Under the pieces are notes generated by a model that saw only the letters and a program-made list of their open reading frames with translations, searched no databases and had not been told where the DNA came from. A program made the position numbers and the translations under genes. Shown here piece after piece: positions 34,235 to 44,720 of a DNA stretch of 64,000 nt. Each line of letters begins with the position of its first letter. The stretch's first letter is position 1. This DNA comes from Amia ocellicauda (Eukaryota > Chordata > Actinopteri > Amiiformes > Amiidae), in contig NW_027102711.1 of NCBI RefSeq assembly GCF_036373705.1, positions 1 through 64,000 of the forward strand, in the 5' to 3' direction.

Positions 34235-34285
34235 TTTCATTTGTATTGTCAAAGCAACTGGACATACATACACATACATACATAT
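32345..34285. repeat. 12.8-kb tandem duplication unit, partial copy C
   Basis: Repeats only the LINE ORF1, its 5' region, the CT tract and the start of the short-element tail. It is then interrupted by the Tc1/mariner insertion at 34287 within the (ACAT)n tract. Confidence 0.9.
34181..34228. repeat. (CT)n microsatellite
   Basis: About 23 CT dimers between LINE 5' region and the following short-element tail. Confidence 0.95.
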
Positions 34286-34286
34286 A
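34229..34286 (-). repeat. Short-element 3' tail and (ACAT)n, interrupted
   Basis: Conserved tail CATTTGTATTGTCAAAGCAA followed by ACAT repeats. The Tc1/mariner element starts right after a TA at 34285-34286. Confidence 0.7.
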
Positions 34287-35423
34287 CACTCACCTAAAGG
34301 ATTATTAGGAACACCTGTTCAATTTCTCATTAATGCAATTATCTAATCAACCAATCACATGGCAGTTGCTTCAATGCATTTAGGGGTGTGGTCCTGGTCA
34401 AGACAATCTCCTGAACTCCAAACTGAATGTCTGAATGGGAATGAAAGGTGATTTAAGCAATTTTGAGCGTGGCATGGTTGTTGGTGCCAGACGGGCCGGT
34501 CTGAGTATTTCACAATCTGCTCAGTTACTGGGATTTTCACGCACAACCATTTCTAGGGTTTACAAAGAATGGTGTGAAAAGGGAAAAACATCCAGTATGC
34601 GGCAGTTCTGTGGGCGAAAATGCCTTGTTGATGCTAGAGGTCAGAGGAGAATGGGCCGACTGATTCAAGCTGATAGAAGAGCAACTTTGACTGAAATAAC
34701 CACTCGTTACAAACGAGGTATGCAGCAAAGCATTTGTGAAGCCACAACACGTACAACCTTGAGGCGGATGGGCTACAACAGCAGAAGACCCCACCGGGTA
34801 CCACTCATCTCCACTACAAATAGGAAAAAGAGGTGAGACATTCAGATGGTAGAGTCAGAATTTGGCGTAAACAGAATGAGAACATGGATCCATCATGTCT
34901 TGTTACCACTGTGCAGGCTGGTGGTGGTGGTGTAATGGTGTGGGGGATGTCTTCTTGGCACACTTTAGGCCCCTTAGTACCAATTGGGCATCGTTTAAAT
35001 GCTACGGCCTACCTGAGCATTGTTTCTGACCATGTCCATCCCTTTTTGACCACCATGTACCCATCCTCTGATGGCTACTTCCAGCAGGATAATGCACCAT
35101 GTCACAAAGGTCGAATCATTTCAAATTGGTTTCTTGAACATGACAATGAGTTCACTGTACTAAACTGGCCCCCACAGTCACCAGATCTCAACCCAATGGA
35201 GCATCTTTGGGATGTGGTGGAACGGGAGCTTCGTGCCCTGGATGTGCATCCCACAAATCTCCATCAACTGCAAGATGCTATCCTATCAATATAGGCCAAC
35301 ATTTCTAAAGAATGCTTTCAGCACCTTGTTGAAGCAATGCCACGTAGAATTAAAGCAGTTCTGAAGGCGAAAGGGGGTCAAACACAGTATTAGTATGGTG
35401 TTCCTAATAATCCTTTAGGTGAG
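34287..35423 (+). mobile_element. Tc1/mariner transposon, DD36E (Incomer-like), defective
   Basis: The left terminal repeat CACTCACCTAAAGGATTATT (34287) pairs with the right end AATAATCCTTTAGGTGAG (ends 35423). The left flank is TA, the usual target. At the right, the last two bases and the TA are missing, and 5S spacer sequence follows at once. The element is about 1.14 kb and contains a broken transposase. It lies in the (ACAT)n tract of a LINE-derived tail on its left. Confidence 0.85.
34435..35387 (+). pseudogene. Tc1/mariner transposase (DD36E), internally deleted
   Basis: The N-terminal frame 34435-34836 has a paired-type DNA-binding region (LSNFERGMVVGARRAGLSIS ... LGFSRTTISRVYKEW) and the second helix-turn-helix with a GRPR-like basic hook replaced by CGRKC. 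The C-terminal frame 34833-35294 has HSDGRVRIWRKQ, FQQDNAPCH and SPDLNPMEHLW. I count 36 residues between the second catalytic Asp (QQDN) and the Glu (MEHLW), hence DD36E rather than the DD34E of Tc1. Between the frames, about 30 residues that should carry the first catalytic Asp (the W-x-DES-type block) are missing and the frame changes. A TAG near 35292 interrupts the C-terminus. Not active. Confidence 0.85.
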
Positions 35424-35618
35424 TTCATCGTAGCTCTTAATACTCTCTTTCTGTCTGGAGGAGATATAATTGAAGTATTGTACACGTACCCGGCTACTTT
35501 CAACACCCATTGCTGCACTGATATTTTTCCCTCCATTTTTCTTTATCCATTTTTTTTTGCTGGAAGTTCCGTCAATACCCTCCAGCCTTTAAGAGACATC
35601 ATGCAGCCAGGCCTCTTG

Positions 35619-35738
35619 GCTTGAGGCCACACCGTCCTGAACGCGCCCGATCTCGTCAGATCTCGGAAGCAAAACGGGGCAGGTCCTGGTCAGTACTTGG
35701 ATGGGAGACCTCCTAGAAATACCAGGTGCTGCTAGCTT
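35619..35738 (+). rRNA. 5S rRNA gene, copy 1
   Basis: 5S ribosomal RNA, part of the large ribosomal subunit, transcribed by RNA polymerase III with TFIIIA. Recognised by GCGCCCGATCTCGTCAGATC, CTCGGAAGC and TTGGATGGGAGACC. Coordinates run from the G opening helix I to two T after the closing GC. Canonical length 120. Core C box intact; T5 terminator. Own changes: TTGAGGCC at the start, AAGCAAAACGG in box A, and GCTAGC closing helix I. Confidence 0.85.
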
Positions 35739-35953
35739 TTTCGTCTCCTGGGTAACTTCATCGTAGCTCTTAATACTCTCTTTCAGTCTGCAGGAGATAT
35801 AATTGAAGAATTGTACACGTACCCGGCTACTTTCAACACCCTTTCCAGCACTGATATTTTTCCCTCCATTTTTCTATTTTTTTATTTTTTTTTGCTGGAA
35901 GTTCCGTCAATACCCGCCAACCTTTAAGAGACATCATGCAGCCAGGCCTTTCG

Positions 35954-36073
35954 GCTTGTGGCCACACCGTCCTGAATGCGCCCGATCTCGTCAGATCTCG
36001 GAAGCTAAACGGGGCAGGGCGTGGTAAGTACTTGGATGGGAGACCTCCTAGAAATACCAGGTGCTGCAAGCTT
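35954..36073 (+). rRNA. 5S rRNA gene, copy 2
   Basis: Length 120, core C box intact, T5 terminator. GGGCGTGGTAAG replaces GGGCCTGGTCAG, weakening helix V. Confidence 0.85.
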
Positions 36074-36290
36074 TTTACGTCTCCTGGGTAACTTCATCGT
36101 AGCTCTTAATACTCTCTTTCTGTCTCCAGGAGATATAATTGAAGAATTGTACACGTACCCGGCTACTTTCAACACCCTTTCCTGCACTGATATTTTTACC
36201 TCCATTTTTCTATTTTTTTTTTTTTTTTTTTTCTGGAAATTCGTCAATACCCGCCAGCCTTTAAGAGACATCATGCAGCCAGGCATCTCG

Positions 36291-36410
36291 GCTTGCGGCC
36301 ACACCGTCCTGAATGCGCCTGATCTCGTCAGATCTCGGAAGCTAAACGGGGCAGGGCCTGGTCAGTACATGAAAGTGAGACCTCCTGGAAATACCTAGTG
36401 CTGCAAGCTT
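36291..36410 (+). rRNA. 5S rRNA-like, copy 3 (C box degenerate)
   Basis: TACATGAAAGTGAGACC in place of TACTTGGATGGGAGACC; T4 terminator. Probably a pseudogene. Confidence 0.75.
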
Positions 36411-36633
36411 TTACGTCTCCTGGGTAACTTTATCGTAGCTCTTAATACTCTCTCTTTGTCTGGAGGAGATATAATTGAAGTATTGTACACGTATCCAGCT
36501 ACTGTCAACACCCTTTGCTGCACTGATATTTTTCCATCCATTTTTCTTTTTTCTTTTTTTCTTTTTTTTTTTTGCTGGAAGTTCCGTCAATACCCGCCAG
36601 CCTTTAAGAGACATCATGCAGCCAGGCATCTCG

Positions 36634-36753
36634 GCTTGCGGCCACACCATCCTGAACGCGCCCGATCTCGTCAGATCTCGGAAGCTAAACGGGGCAGGAC
36701 CTGGTCGGTACATGAATGTGAGACCTCCTGGAAATACCTGGTGCTGCAAGCTT
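36634..36753 (+). rRNA. 5S rRNA-like, copy 4 (C box degenerate)
   Basis: CATCC type with ATGAATGTGAGACC. Only three T follow the gene, so the terminator is also poor. Probable pseudogene. Confidence 0.75.
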
Positions 36754-36966
36754 TCACGTCTCCTGGGTAACTTTATCGTAGCTCTTAATACTCTCTATCT
36801 GTCTGGAGGAGATTTAATTGAAGTATTGTACACGTACCCAGCTACTGTCAACACCCTTTGCTGCACTGATATTTTTCCATCCATTTTTCTTTTTTTTTTT
36901 TTTTTTGCTGGAAGTTCCGTCAATACCCGCCAGCCTTTAAGAGACATCATGCAGCCAGGCCTCTTG

Positions 36967-37086
36967 GCTTGCGGCCACACCGTCCTGAACACGCCCGATC
37001 TCGTCAGATCTCGGAAGCTAAACGGGGCAGGGCCTCGTCAGTACTTGGATGGGAGACCTCCTGGAAATACCTGGTGCTGCAAGCTT
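36967..37086 (+). rRNA. 5S rRNA gene, copy 5
   Basis: Core C box intact, T5. GAACACGCCC and CCTCGTCAG variants shared only with copy 63. Confidence 0.85.
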
Positions 37087-37296
37087 TTTACGTCTCCTGG
37101 GAAACTTCATCGTAGCTCTTAATACTCTCTATCTGTCTGGAGGAGATATAATTGAAGTATTGTACACGTACCCGCCTACTTTCAACAGCCTTTGCTGCAC
37201 TGATATTTTTCCCTCCATTTTCCATTTTTTTTTTTTGCTGGAAGTTCCGTCAATACCCGCCAGCCTTTAAGAGACATCATGCAGCCAGGCCTCTTG

Positions 37297-37415
37297 GCTT
37301 GCGGCCACACCGTCCTGAACGCGCCCGATCTCATCAGATCTCGGAAGCTAACGGGGCAGGGCCTGGTCAGTACTTGGATGGGTGACCTCCTGGAAATACC
37401 AGGTGCTGGAAGCTT
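37297..37415 (+). rRNA. 5S rRNA-like, copy 6
   Basis: One base short in box A (GCTAACGGGG), CTCATCAG, and GGATGGGTGACC in the C box. Same one-base loss in copy 64. Confidence 0.75.
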
Positions 37416-37630
37416 TTTACATCTCCTGGGTAACTTCATCATAGCGCTTAATACTCTCTTTCAGTCTGTAGGAGATATTATTGAAGAATTGTACACGTAC
37501 CCGGCTACTTTCAAAACCCTTTGCTGCACTGATATTTTTCCCTCCATTTTTCTTTTTTCTTTTTTTTTTTGCTGGAAGTTCCGTCAATACCCGCCTGCCT
37601 TAAAGAGACATCATGCAGCCGGGCCTCTCG

Positions 37631-37750
37631 GCTTTCGGCCACACCGTCCTGAATGCGCATGATATCGTCAGATCTCGGAAGCTAAACGGGGCAGGACCTG
37701 GTCAGTACTTGAATGTGAGACCTCCTGGAAATAACAGGTGCTGCAAGCTT
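37631..37750 (+). rRNA. 5S rRNA-like, copy 7 (C box degenerate)
   Basis: GCTTTCGG start, GCGCATGATATCG, TTGAATGTGAGACC; T4. Confidence 0.75.
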
Positions 37751-37964
37751 TTACGTCTCCTGGGTAACTTTATCGTAGCTCTTAATACTCTCTTTCAGTC
37801 TGCAGGAGATATAATTGAAGAATTGTACATGTACCCGGCTACTTTCAACACCCTTTGCTGCACTGATATTTTTCCCTCCATTTTTCTTTTAATTTTATTT
37901 TTTTGCTGGAAGTTCCGTCAATATCCGCCAGCCTTTAAGAGACATCATGCAGCCAGGCCTCTTG

Positions 37965-38084
37965 GCTTGTAGTCACACCGTCCTGAACGCGCCCGATCAT
38001 ATCAGATTTCGGAAGCTAAACGGGGCAGGGCCTGCTCAGTACTTGGATGGGAGACCTCCTGGAAATACCAGGTGCTGCAAGCTT
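37965..38084 (+). rRNA. 5S rRNA gene, copy 8
   Basis: Core C box intact, T5. TTGTAGTCACACC and GATCATATCAGATTTCGG, shared with copy 11. Confidence 0.8.
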
Positions 38085-38293
38085 TTTACGTCTCCTGGGT
38101 AACTTCATCGTAGCTCTTAATTCTCTCTTTCTGTCTCCAGGAGATATAATTGAAGAATTGTACACGTACCCGGCTACTTTCAACACCCTTTGCTGCACTG
38201 GTATATTTCCCTCTATTTTTCTTTTTTTTTTTTGCTGGCAGTTCCGTCAACACCCGCCAGCCTTTAAGAGACATCATGCAGCCAGGCATCTCG

Positions 38294-38413
38294 GCTTGCG
38301 GCCACACCATCCTGAACGCGCCCGATCTCGTCAGATCTCGGAAGCTAAACGGGGCAGGACCTGGTCAGTACATGAATGTGAGACCTCCTGGAAATACCTC
38401 GTGCTGCAAGCTT
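38294..38413 (+). rRNA. 5S rRNA-like, copy 9 (C box degenerate)
   Basis: CATCC type, ATGAATGTGAGACC, CCTCGTGC near the end; T4. Confidence 0.75.
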
Positions 38414-38620
38414 TTACGTCTCCTGGGTAACTTTATCGTAGCTCTTAATACTCTCTATCTGTCTGGAGGAGTTATAATTGAAGTATTGTACACGTACCCA
38501 GCTACTGTCAACACCCTTTGCTGCACTGATATTTTTCCATCCATTTTTTTTTTTTTTTTTGCTGGAAGTTCCGTCAATACCCGCCAACCTTTAAGAGACA
38601 TCATGCAGCCAGGCCTCTTG

Positions 38621-38740
38621 GCTTGCGGCCACACCGTCCTGAATGCGCCCGATCTCGTCAGATCTCGGAAGCTAAACTGGGCAGGGCCTGGTCAGTACTT
38701 GGATGGGAGACCTCCTTGAAATACCAGGTGCTGCAAGCCT
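38621..38740 (+). rRNA. 5S rRNA gene, copy 10
   Basis: Core C box intact. AACTGGGCAG in box A; 3' end GCAAGCCTTTT. Confidence 0.85.
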
Positions 38741-38955
38741 TTTACGTCTCCTGGGTAACTTCATCGTAGCTCTTAATACTCTCTTTCTGTCTCCAGGAGA
38801 TATAATTGAAGAATTGTACACGTACTAGGCTACTTTCAACACCCTTTGCTGCACTGATATTTTTCCCTCCATTTTTCTTTTTATTTTATTTTTTTGCTGG
38901 AAGTTCCGTCAATATCCGCCAGCCTTTAAGAGACATCATGCAGCCAGGCCTCTTG

Positions 38956-39075
38956 GCTTGTAGTCACACTGTCCTGAACGCGCCCGATCATATCAGATTT
39001 CGGAAGCTAAACGGGGCAGGGCCTGGTCAGTACTTGGATGTGTGACCTCCTGGAAATACCAGGTGCTGCAAGCTT
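38956..39075 (+). rRNA. 5S rRNA-like, copy 11
   Basis: Like copy 8 in its first half, but C box reads GGATGTGTGACC; T5. Confidence 0.75.
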
Positions 39076-39284
39076 TTTACGTCTCCTGGGTAACTTCATC
39101 GTAGCTCTTAATACTCTCTTTCTTTCTCCAGGAGATATAATTGAAGAATTGTACACGTACCCGGCTACTTTCAACACCCTGTGCTGCACTGGTATATTTC
39201 CCTCTATTTTTCTTTTTTTTTTTTGCTGGCAGTTCCGTCAATACCCGCCAGCCTTTAAGAGACATCATGCAGCCAGGCATCTCG

Positions 39285-39404
39285 GCTTGCGGCCACACTG
39301 TCCTGAACGCGCACGATATCGTCAGATCTCTGAAGCTAAACGGGGCAGGGCCTGGTCAGTACTTAGATGGGAGACCTCCTGGAAATACCTGGTGCTGCAA
39401 GCTT
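39285..39404 (+). rRNA. 5S rRNA gene, copy 12
   Basis: TTAGATGGGAGACC (one change in the C box), GCGCACGATATCG, CTCTGAAGC; T5. Confidence 0.8.
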
Positions 39405-39622
39405 TTTACGTCTCCTGTGAAACTTCATCGTAGCTCTTAATACTCTCTATCTGTCTGGAGGAGATATAATTGAAGTATTGTACACGTACCCGGCTACTTT
39501 CAACACCCTTTCCTGCACTGATATTTTTCCCTCCATTTTCCTTTTATTTTTGTTTTTTTTTTGCTGGAAGTTCCGTCAATACCCGCCAGCCTTTAAGAGA
39601 CATCATGCAGCCAGGCGTCTCG

Positions 39623-39742
39623 GCTTGCGGCCACACCATCCTGAACGCGCCCGATCTCGTCAGATCTCGGAAGGTAAAAGGGGCAGGGCCTGGTCAGTAC
39701 TTGGATGGGTGACCTCCTGGAAATACCTGGTGCTGCAAGCTT
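39623..39742 (+). rRNA. 5S rRNA-like, copy 13
   Basis: Box A changed to AAGGTAAAAGGGG, GGATGGGTGACC; T6 terminator followed by GTCTCC. Confidence 0.75.
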
Positions 39743-39949
39743 TTTTGTCTCCTGGGTAACTTCATCGTAGCTCTTAGTACTCTCTTTCTGTCTGGAGGAG
39801 ATATAATTGAAGTATTGTACACGTACACGGCTACTTTCAACAGCCTTTGCTGCACTGATATTTTTCCCTCCATTTTTCTTTTTTTTTTTTGCTGGAAGTT
39901 CGTCAATATCCGCCAACCTTTAAGAGACATCATGCAGCCAGGCCTCTTG

Positions 39950-40069
39950 GCTTGCGGCCACACCGTCCTGAACGCCCCCGATCTCGTCAGATCTCGGAAG
40001 GTAAAAGGGGCAGGGCCTGGTCAGTACTTGGATGGGTGACCTCCTGGAAATACCTGGTGCTGCAAGCTT
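39950..40069 (+). rRNA. 5S rRNA-like, copy 14
   Basis: Same box A and C box changes as copy 13, GAACGCCCCCG; T6. Confidence 0.75.
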
Positions 40070-40289
40070 TTTTGTCTCCTGGGTAACTTCATCGTAGCTC
40101 TTAGTACTCTCTTTCTGTCTGGAGGAGATATAATTGAAGTATTGTACACGTACACGGCTACTTTCAACAGCCTTTGCTGCACTGATATTTTTCCATCCAT
40201 TTTTCTTTTTTTTTTTTTTTTTTTTTTTTGCTGGAAGTTCCATCAATACCCGCCAACCTTTAAGAGACATCATGCAGCCAGGCCTCTCG

Positions 40290-40409
40290 GCTTGTGGCCA
40301 CACCGTCCTGAATGCGCCCGATCTCGTAAGATCTCGGAAGCTAAACGGGGCAGGGCCTGGTCAGTACTTGGATGGCTGACCTCCTAGAAATATCAGGTGC
40401 TGCAAGCTT
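40290..40409 (+). rRNA. 5S rRNA-like, copy 15
   Basis: TCGTAAGATC and GGATGGCTGACC; T5. Confidence 0.75.
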
Positions 40410-40620
40410 TTTACGTCTCCTGGGTAACTTCATCGTAGCTCTTAATACTCTCTTTCTGTCTGCAGGAGATATAATTGAAGAATTGTACACGTACCTGGCT
40501 ACTTTCAACACCCTTTGCTGCACTGGTATTTTTCCATCCATTTTTCTTTTTTTTTTTTTTGCTGGAAGTTCCGTCAATACCCGCCAGCCATTAAGAGACA
40601 TCATGCAGCCAGGCCTCTCG

Positions 40621-40740
40621 GCTTGCGGCCACACCGTCCTGAACGCGCCCGATCTCGTCAGATATCGGAATTTAAACGGGGCAGGGCCTGGTCAGTACTT
40701 TTATGGGTGACCTTCTGGAAATACGAGGTGCTGCAAACTT
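40621..40740 (+). rRNA. 5S rRNA-like, copy 16
   Basis: Box A GGAATTTAAACGG, TTTATGGGTGACC, and helix I closing strand GCAAAC; T5. Probable pseudogene. Confidence 0.7.
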
Positions 40741-40959
40741 TTTACGTCTCCTGGGTAACTTCATCGTAGCTCTTAATTCTCTCTTTCAATCTGGAGGAGA
40801 TATAATTGAAGAATTGTACACGTACCCGGCTTCTTTCAACAGCCTTTGCTGCACTGATATTTTTCCCTCCATTTTTCTTTTTTTTTTTTTTTTTTTTTTG
40901 TTGGAAGTTCCGTCAATACCCGCCAGCCTTTAAGAGACATCATGCAGCCAGGCCTCTTG

Positions 40960-41079
40960 GCTTGCGGCCACATTGTCCTGAACGCGCCTGATCTCGTTAG
41001 ATCTCGGAAGCTAAACGGGGCAGGGCCTGATCAGTACTTGGATGGGAGACCTCCAGGAAATACCTGGTGCTGCAAGCTT
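40960..41079 (+). rRNA. 5S rRNA gene, copy 17
   Basis: Core C box intact, T5. CATTGTCC, CTGATCAG and CTCCAGG variants. Confidence 0.8.
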
Positions 41080-41288
41080 TTTACGTCTCCTGGGAAACTT
41101 AATCGTAGCTCTTAATACTCTCTATCTCTCTGGAGGTGTTATAATTGAGGAATTGTACATGTACCCGGCTACTTTCATCAGCCTTTGCTGCACTGGTATT
41201 TTTCCCTCTATTTTTCTTTTTTTTTTTTGCTGGCAGTTCCGTCAATACCCGCCAGCCTTTAAGAGACATCATGCAGCCAGGCGTCTCG

Positions 41289-41408
41289 GCTTGCGGCCAC
41301 ACCATCCTGAACGCGCCCGATCTCGTCAGATCTCGGAAGCTAAACGGGGCAGGACCTGGTCAGTACTTGAATGTGAGACCTCCTGGAAATACCTGGTGCT
41401 GCAAGCTT
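41289..41408 (+). rRNA. 5S rRNA-like, copy 18 (C box degenerate)
   Basis: CATCC type, TTGAATGTGAGACC; T4. Confidence 0.75.
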
Positions 41409-41615
41409 TTACGTCTCCTGGGTAACTTCATCGTAGCTCTTAATACTCTCTTTCTGTCTGGAGGAGATATAATTCAAGTATTGTACACGTACCCGGCTAC
41501 TTTCAACACCCTTTGCTGCACTGGTATTTCTCCCTCCATTTCTCTTTTTTTTATTGCTGGCAGTTCCGTCAATACCCGCCAGCCTTTAAGAGACATCATG
41601 CAGCCAGGCATCTCG

Positions 41616-41735
41616 GCTTGCGGCCACACCATCCTGAACGCGCCCGATCTCGTCAGATCTCGGAAACTAAACGGGGCAGGACCTGGTCAGTACTTGAATG
41701 TGAGACCTCCTGGAAATACCTGGTGCTGCAAGCTT
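41616..41735 (+). rRNA. 5S rRNA-like, copy 19 (C box degenerate)
   Basis: CATCC type, GGAAACTAAACGG, TTGAATGTGAGACC; T4. Confidence 0.75.
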
Positions 41736-41942
41736 TTACGTCTCCTGGGTAACTTCATCGTAGCTCTTAATACTCTCTTTCTGTCTGGAGGAGATATAAT
41801 TCAAGTATTGTACACGTACCCGGCTACTTTCAACACCCTTTGCTGCACTGGTATTTCTCCCTCCATTTCTCTTTTTTTTATTGCTGGCAGTTCCGTCAAT
41901 ACCCGCCAGCCTTTAAGAGACATCATGCAGCCAGGCATCTCG

Positions 41943-42062
41943 GCTTGCGGCCACACCGTCCTGAACGCGCCCGGTCTCGTCAGATCTCAGAATTTAAACG
42001 GGGCAGGGCCTGGTCAGTACTTTTATGGGTGACCTTCTGGAAATACGAGGTGCTGCAAACTT
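41943..42062 (+). rRNA. 5S rRNA-like, copy 20
   Basis: CCCGGTCTCG, CAGAATTTAAACGG, TTTATGGGTGACC, GCAAAC end; close to copy 16. T4. Confidence 0.7.
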
Positions 42063-42288
42063 TTAACGTCTCCTGGGTAACTTCATCGTAGCTCTTAATT
42101 CTCTCTTTCTGTCTGGAGGAGATATAATTGAAGAGTTGTACACGTACCCGGCTACTTTCAAAACCCATTACTGCACTGATATTTTTCCCTCCATTTTTCT
42201 TTTTCTTTTTTTTTTTTTTTTTTTTTTTGCTGGAAGTTCCGTCAATACCCGCCAGCCTATAAGAGACATCATGCAGCCAGGCCTCTTG

Positions 42289-42408
42289 GCTTGCGGCCAC
42301 ATTGTCCTGAACGCGCCCGATCTCGTCAGATCTCGGAAGCTAAACGGGGCAGGGCCTGATCAGTACTTGGATGGGAGACCTCCAGGAAATACCTGGTGCT
42401 GCAAGCTT
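42289..42408 (+). rRNA. 5S rRNA gene, copy 21
   Basis: Core C box intact, T4. CATTGTCC and CTGATCAG. Upstream box reads CCTATAAGAG instead of CCTTTAAGAG. Confidence 0.85.
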
Positions 42409-42617
42409 TTAACGTCTCCTGTGAAACTTCATCGTAGCTCTTAATACTCTCTATCTGTCTGGAGGTGTTATAATTGAGGAATTGTACATGTACCCGGCTA
42501 CTTTCAACAGCCTTTGCTGCACTGGTATTTTTCCCTCTATTTTTCTTTTTTTTTTTTGCTGGCAGTTCCGTCAATACCCGCCAGCCTTTAAGAGACATCA
42601 TGCAGCCAGGCGTCTCG

Positions 42618-42737
42618 GCTTGCGGCCACACCATCCTGAACGCGCCCGATCTCGTCAGATCTCGGAAGCTAAACGGGGCAGGACCTGGTCAGTACTTGAA
42701 TGTGAGACCTCCTGGAAATACCTGGTGCTGCAAGCTT
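42618..42737 (+). rRNA. 5S rRNA-like, copy 22 (C box degenerate)
   Basis: CATCC type, TTGAATGTGAGACC; T4 then ACAACTCC. Confidence 0.75.
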
Positions 42738-42946
42738 TTACAACTCCTGGGTAACTTCATCGTAGCTCTTAATACTCTCTATCTGTCTGGAAGACATATA
42801 ATTGAAGTATTGTACACGTACCCAGCTACTGTCAACACCCTTTGCTGCACTGATATTTTTCCATCCATTTTTCTTTTTTTTTTTTTGCTGGAAGTTCCGT
42901 CAATACCCGCCAACCTTTAAGAGACATCATGCAGCCAGGCCTCTCG

Positions 42947-43066
42947 GCTTGTGGCCACACCGTCCTGAATGCGCCCGATCTCGTCAGATCTCGGAAGCTA
43001 AACGGGGCAGGGCCTGGTCAGTACTTGGATGGGAGACCTCCTAGAAATACCAGGTGCTGCAAGCTT
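42947..43066 (+). rRNA. 5S rRNA gene, copy 23
   Basis: One of the commonest intact types: CTTGTGGCC, GAATGCGCCC, AGCTAAACGGGGC, TTGGATGGGAGACC; T5. Same type as copies 31, 48, 55 and 57. Confidence 0.9.
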
Positions 43067-43274
43067 TTTACGTCACCTGGGTAACTTCATCGTAGCTCTT
43101 AATACTCTCTTTCTGTCTGGAGGAGATATAATTCAAGTATTGTACACGTACCCGGCTACTTTCAACACCCTTTGCTGCACTTGTATTTCTCCCTCCATTT
43201 CTCTTTTTTTTTTTTGCTGGCAGTTCCGTCAATACCCGCCAGCCTTTAAGAGACATCATGCAGCCAGGATCTCG

Positions 43275-43394
43275 GCTTGCGGCCACACCATCCTGAACGC
43301 GCCCGATCTCGTCAGATCTCGGAAACTGAATGGGGCAGGGCCTGGTCAGTACTTGGATGGGAGACCTCCTGGAAATACCAGGTGCTGCAAGCTT
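43275..43394 (+). rRNA. 5S rRNA gene, copy 24
   Basis: CATCC type yet with the core C box intact; AAACTGAATGGGG in box A; T5. Confidence 0.8.
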
Positions 43395-43609
43395 TTTACG
43401 TCTGCTGGGTAAGTTTATCGTAGCTCTTAATACTCTCTTTCTGTCTGGAGGAGATATAATTGAAGTATTGTACACGTACCCGGTTACTTTCAACACCCAT
43501 TGCTGCACTGATATTTTTCCCTCCATTTTTCTTTTTCTTTATTATTATTTCTGGAAGTTCCGTCAATACCCGCCAGCCTTTAACAGACATCATGCAGCCA
43601 GGCCTCTTG

Positions 43610-43729
43610 GCTTGCGGCCACATTGTCCTGAACGCGCCTGATCTCGTCAGATCTCGGAAGCTAAACGGGGCAGGACCTGATCAGTACTTGGATGGGAGAT
43701 CGTCTGGAAATACCAGGTGCTGCCAGCTT
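43610..43729 (+). rRNA. 5S rRNA gene, copy 25
   Basis: GGATGGGAGATCG and GCCAGC end; T5. The upstream TTTAAGAG box is TTTAACAG here. Confidence 0.8.
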
Positions 43730-43929
43730 TTTACATCTCCTGGGGAACTTCATCGTTGCTCTTAATACTCTCTTTCTGTCTGGAGAATATATAATTGAAG
43801 AATTGTACACGTACCCGGCTACTTTCAACACCCTTTGCTGCACTGGTATTTTTCCCTCTATTTTTCTTTGCTGGCAGTTCCGTCAATACCCGCCAGCCTT
43901 TAAGAGACATCATGCAGCCAGGCATCTCG

Positions 43930-44049
43930 GCTTGCGGCCACACCATCCTGAACGCGCCCGATCTCGTCAGATCTCGGAAGCTAAACGGGGCAGGACCTGG
44001 TCAGTACTTGATTGTGAGACCTCCTGGAAATACCTAGTGCTGCAAGCTT
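43930..44049 (+). rRNA. 5S rRNA-like, copy 26 (C box degenerate)
   Basis: CATCC type, TTGATTGTGAGACC; T4. Its own spacer has almost no T tract (unit of 320 bp, the shortest). Confidence 0.75.
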
Positions 44050-44272
44050 TTACGTCTCCTGGGTAACTTTATCGTAGCTCTTAATACTCTCTCTCTGTCT
44101 GGAGGAGATATAATTGAAGCATTGTACACGTATCCAGCTACTGTCAACACCCTTTGCTGCACTGATATTTTTCCATCCATTTTTCTTTTTTCTTTTTTTT
44201 TTTTTTTTTTTTGCAGGAAGTTCCGTCAATACCCGCCAACCTTTAAGAGACATCATGCAGCCAGGCCTTTCG

Positions 44273-44392
44273 GCTTGTGGCCACACCGTCCTGAATGCGC
44301 CCGATCTCGTCAGATCTCGGAAGCTAAACGGGGCAGGGCCTGGTCAGTATTTGGATGGGAGACCTCCTAGAAATACCAGGTGCTGCAAGCTT
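44273..44392 (+). rRNA. 5S rRNA gene, copy 27
   Basis: Core C box intact (TATTTGGATGGGAGACC); T5. First half of a 672-bp dimer repeated at copies 29 and 31. Confidence 0.88.
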
Positions 44393-44600
44393 TTTACGTC
44401 TCCTGGGTGACTTCATCGTAGCTCTTAATACTCTCTTTCTGTCTCCAGGAGATATAATTGAAGAATTGTACATGTACCCGGCTACTTTCAACACCCTTTG
44501 CTGCACTGGTATATTTCCCTCTATTTTTCTTTTTTTTTTTGCTGGCAGTTCCGTCAATACCCGCCAGCCTTTAAGAGACATCATGCAGCCAGGCATCTAG

Positions 44601-44720
44601 GCTTGCGGCCACACCGTCCTGAACGCGCCCGATCCCGTCAGATCTCGGAAGCTAAACGGGGCAGGGCCTGGTCAGTACTTGGATGGGAGACCTCCTAGAA
44701 ATACCAGGTGCTGCAAGCTT
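44601..44720 (+). rRNA. 5S rRNA gene, copy 28
   Basis: Core C box intact; GATCCCGTCAG; T5. The base before the gene is in ATCTAG rather than ATCTCG. Confidence 0.88.
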
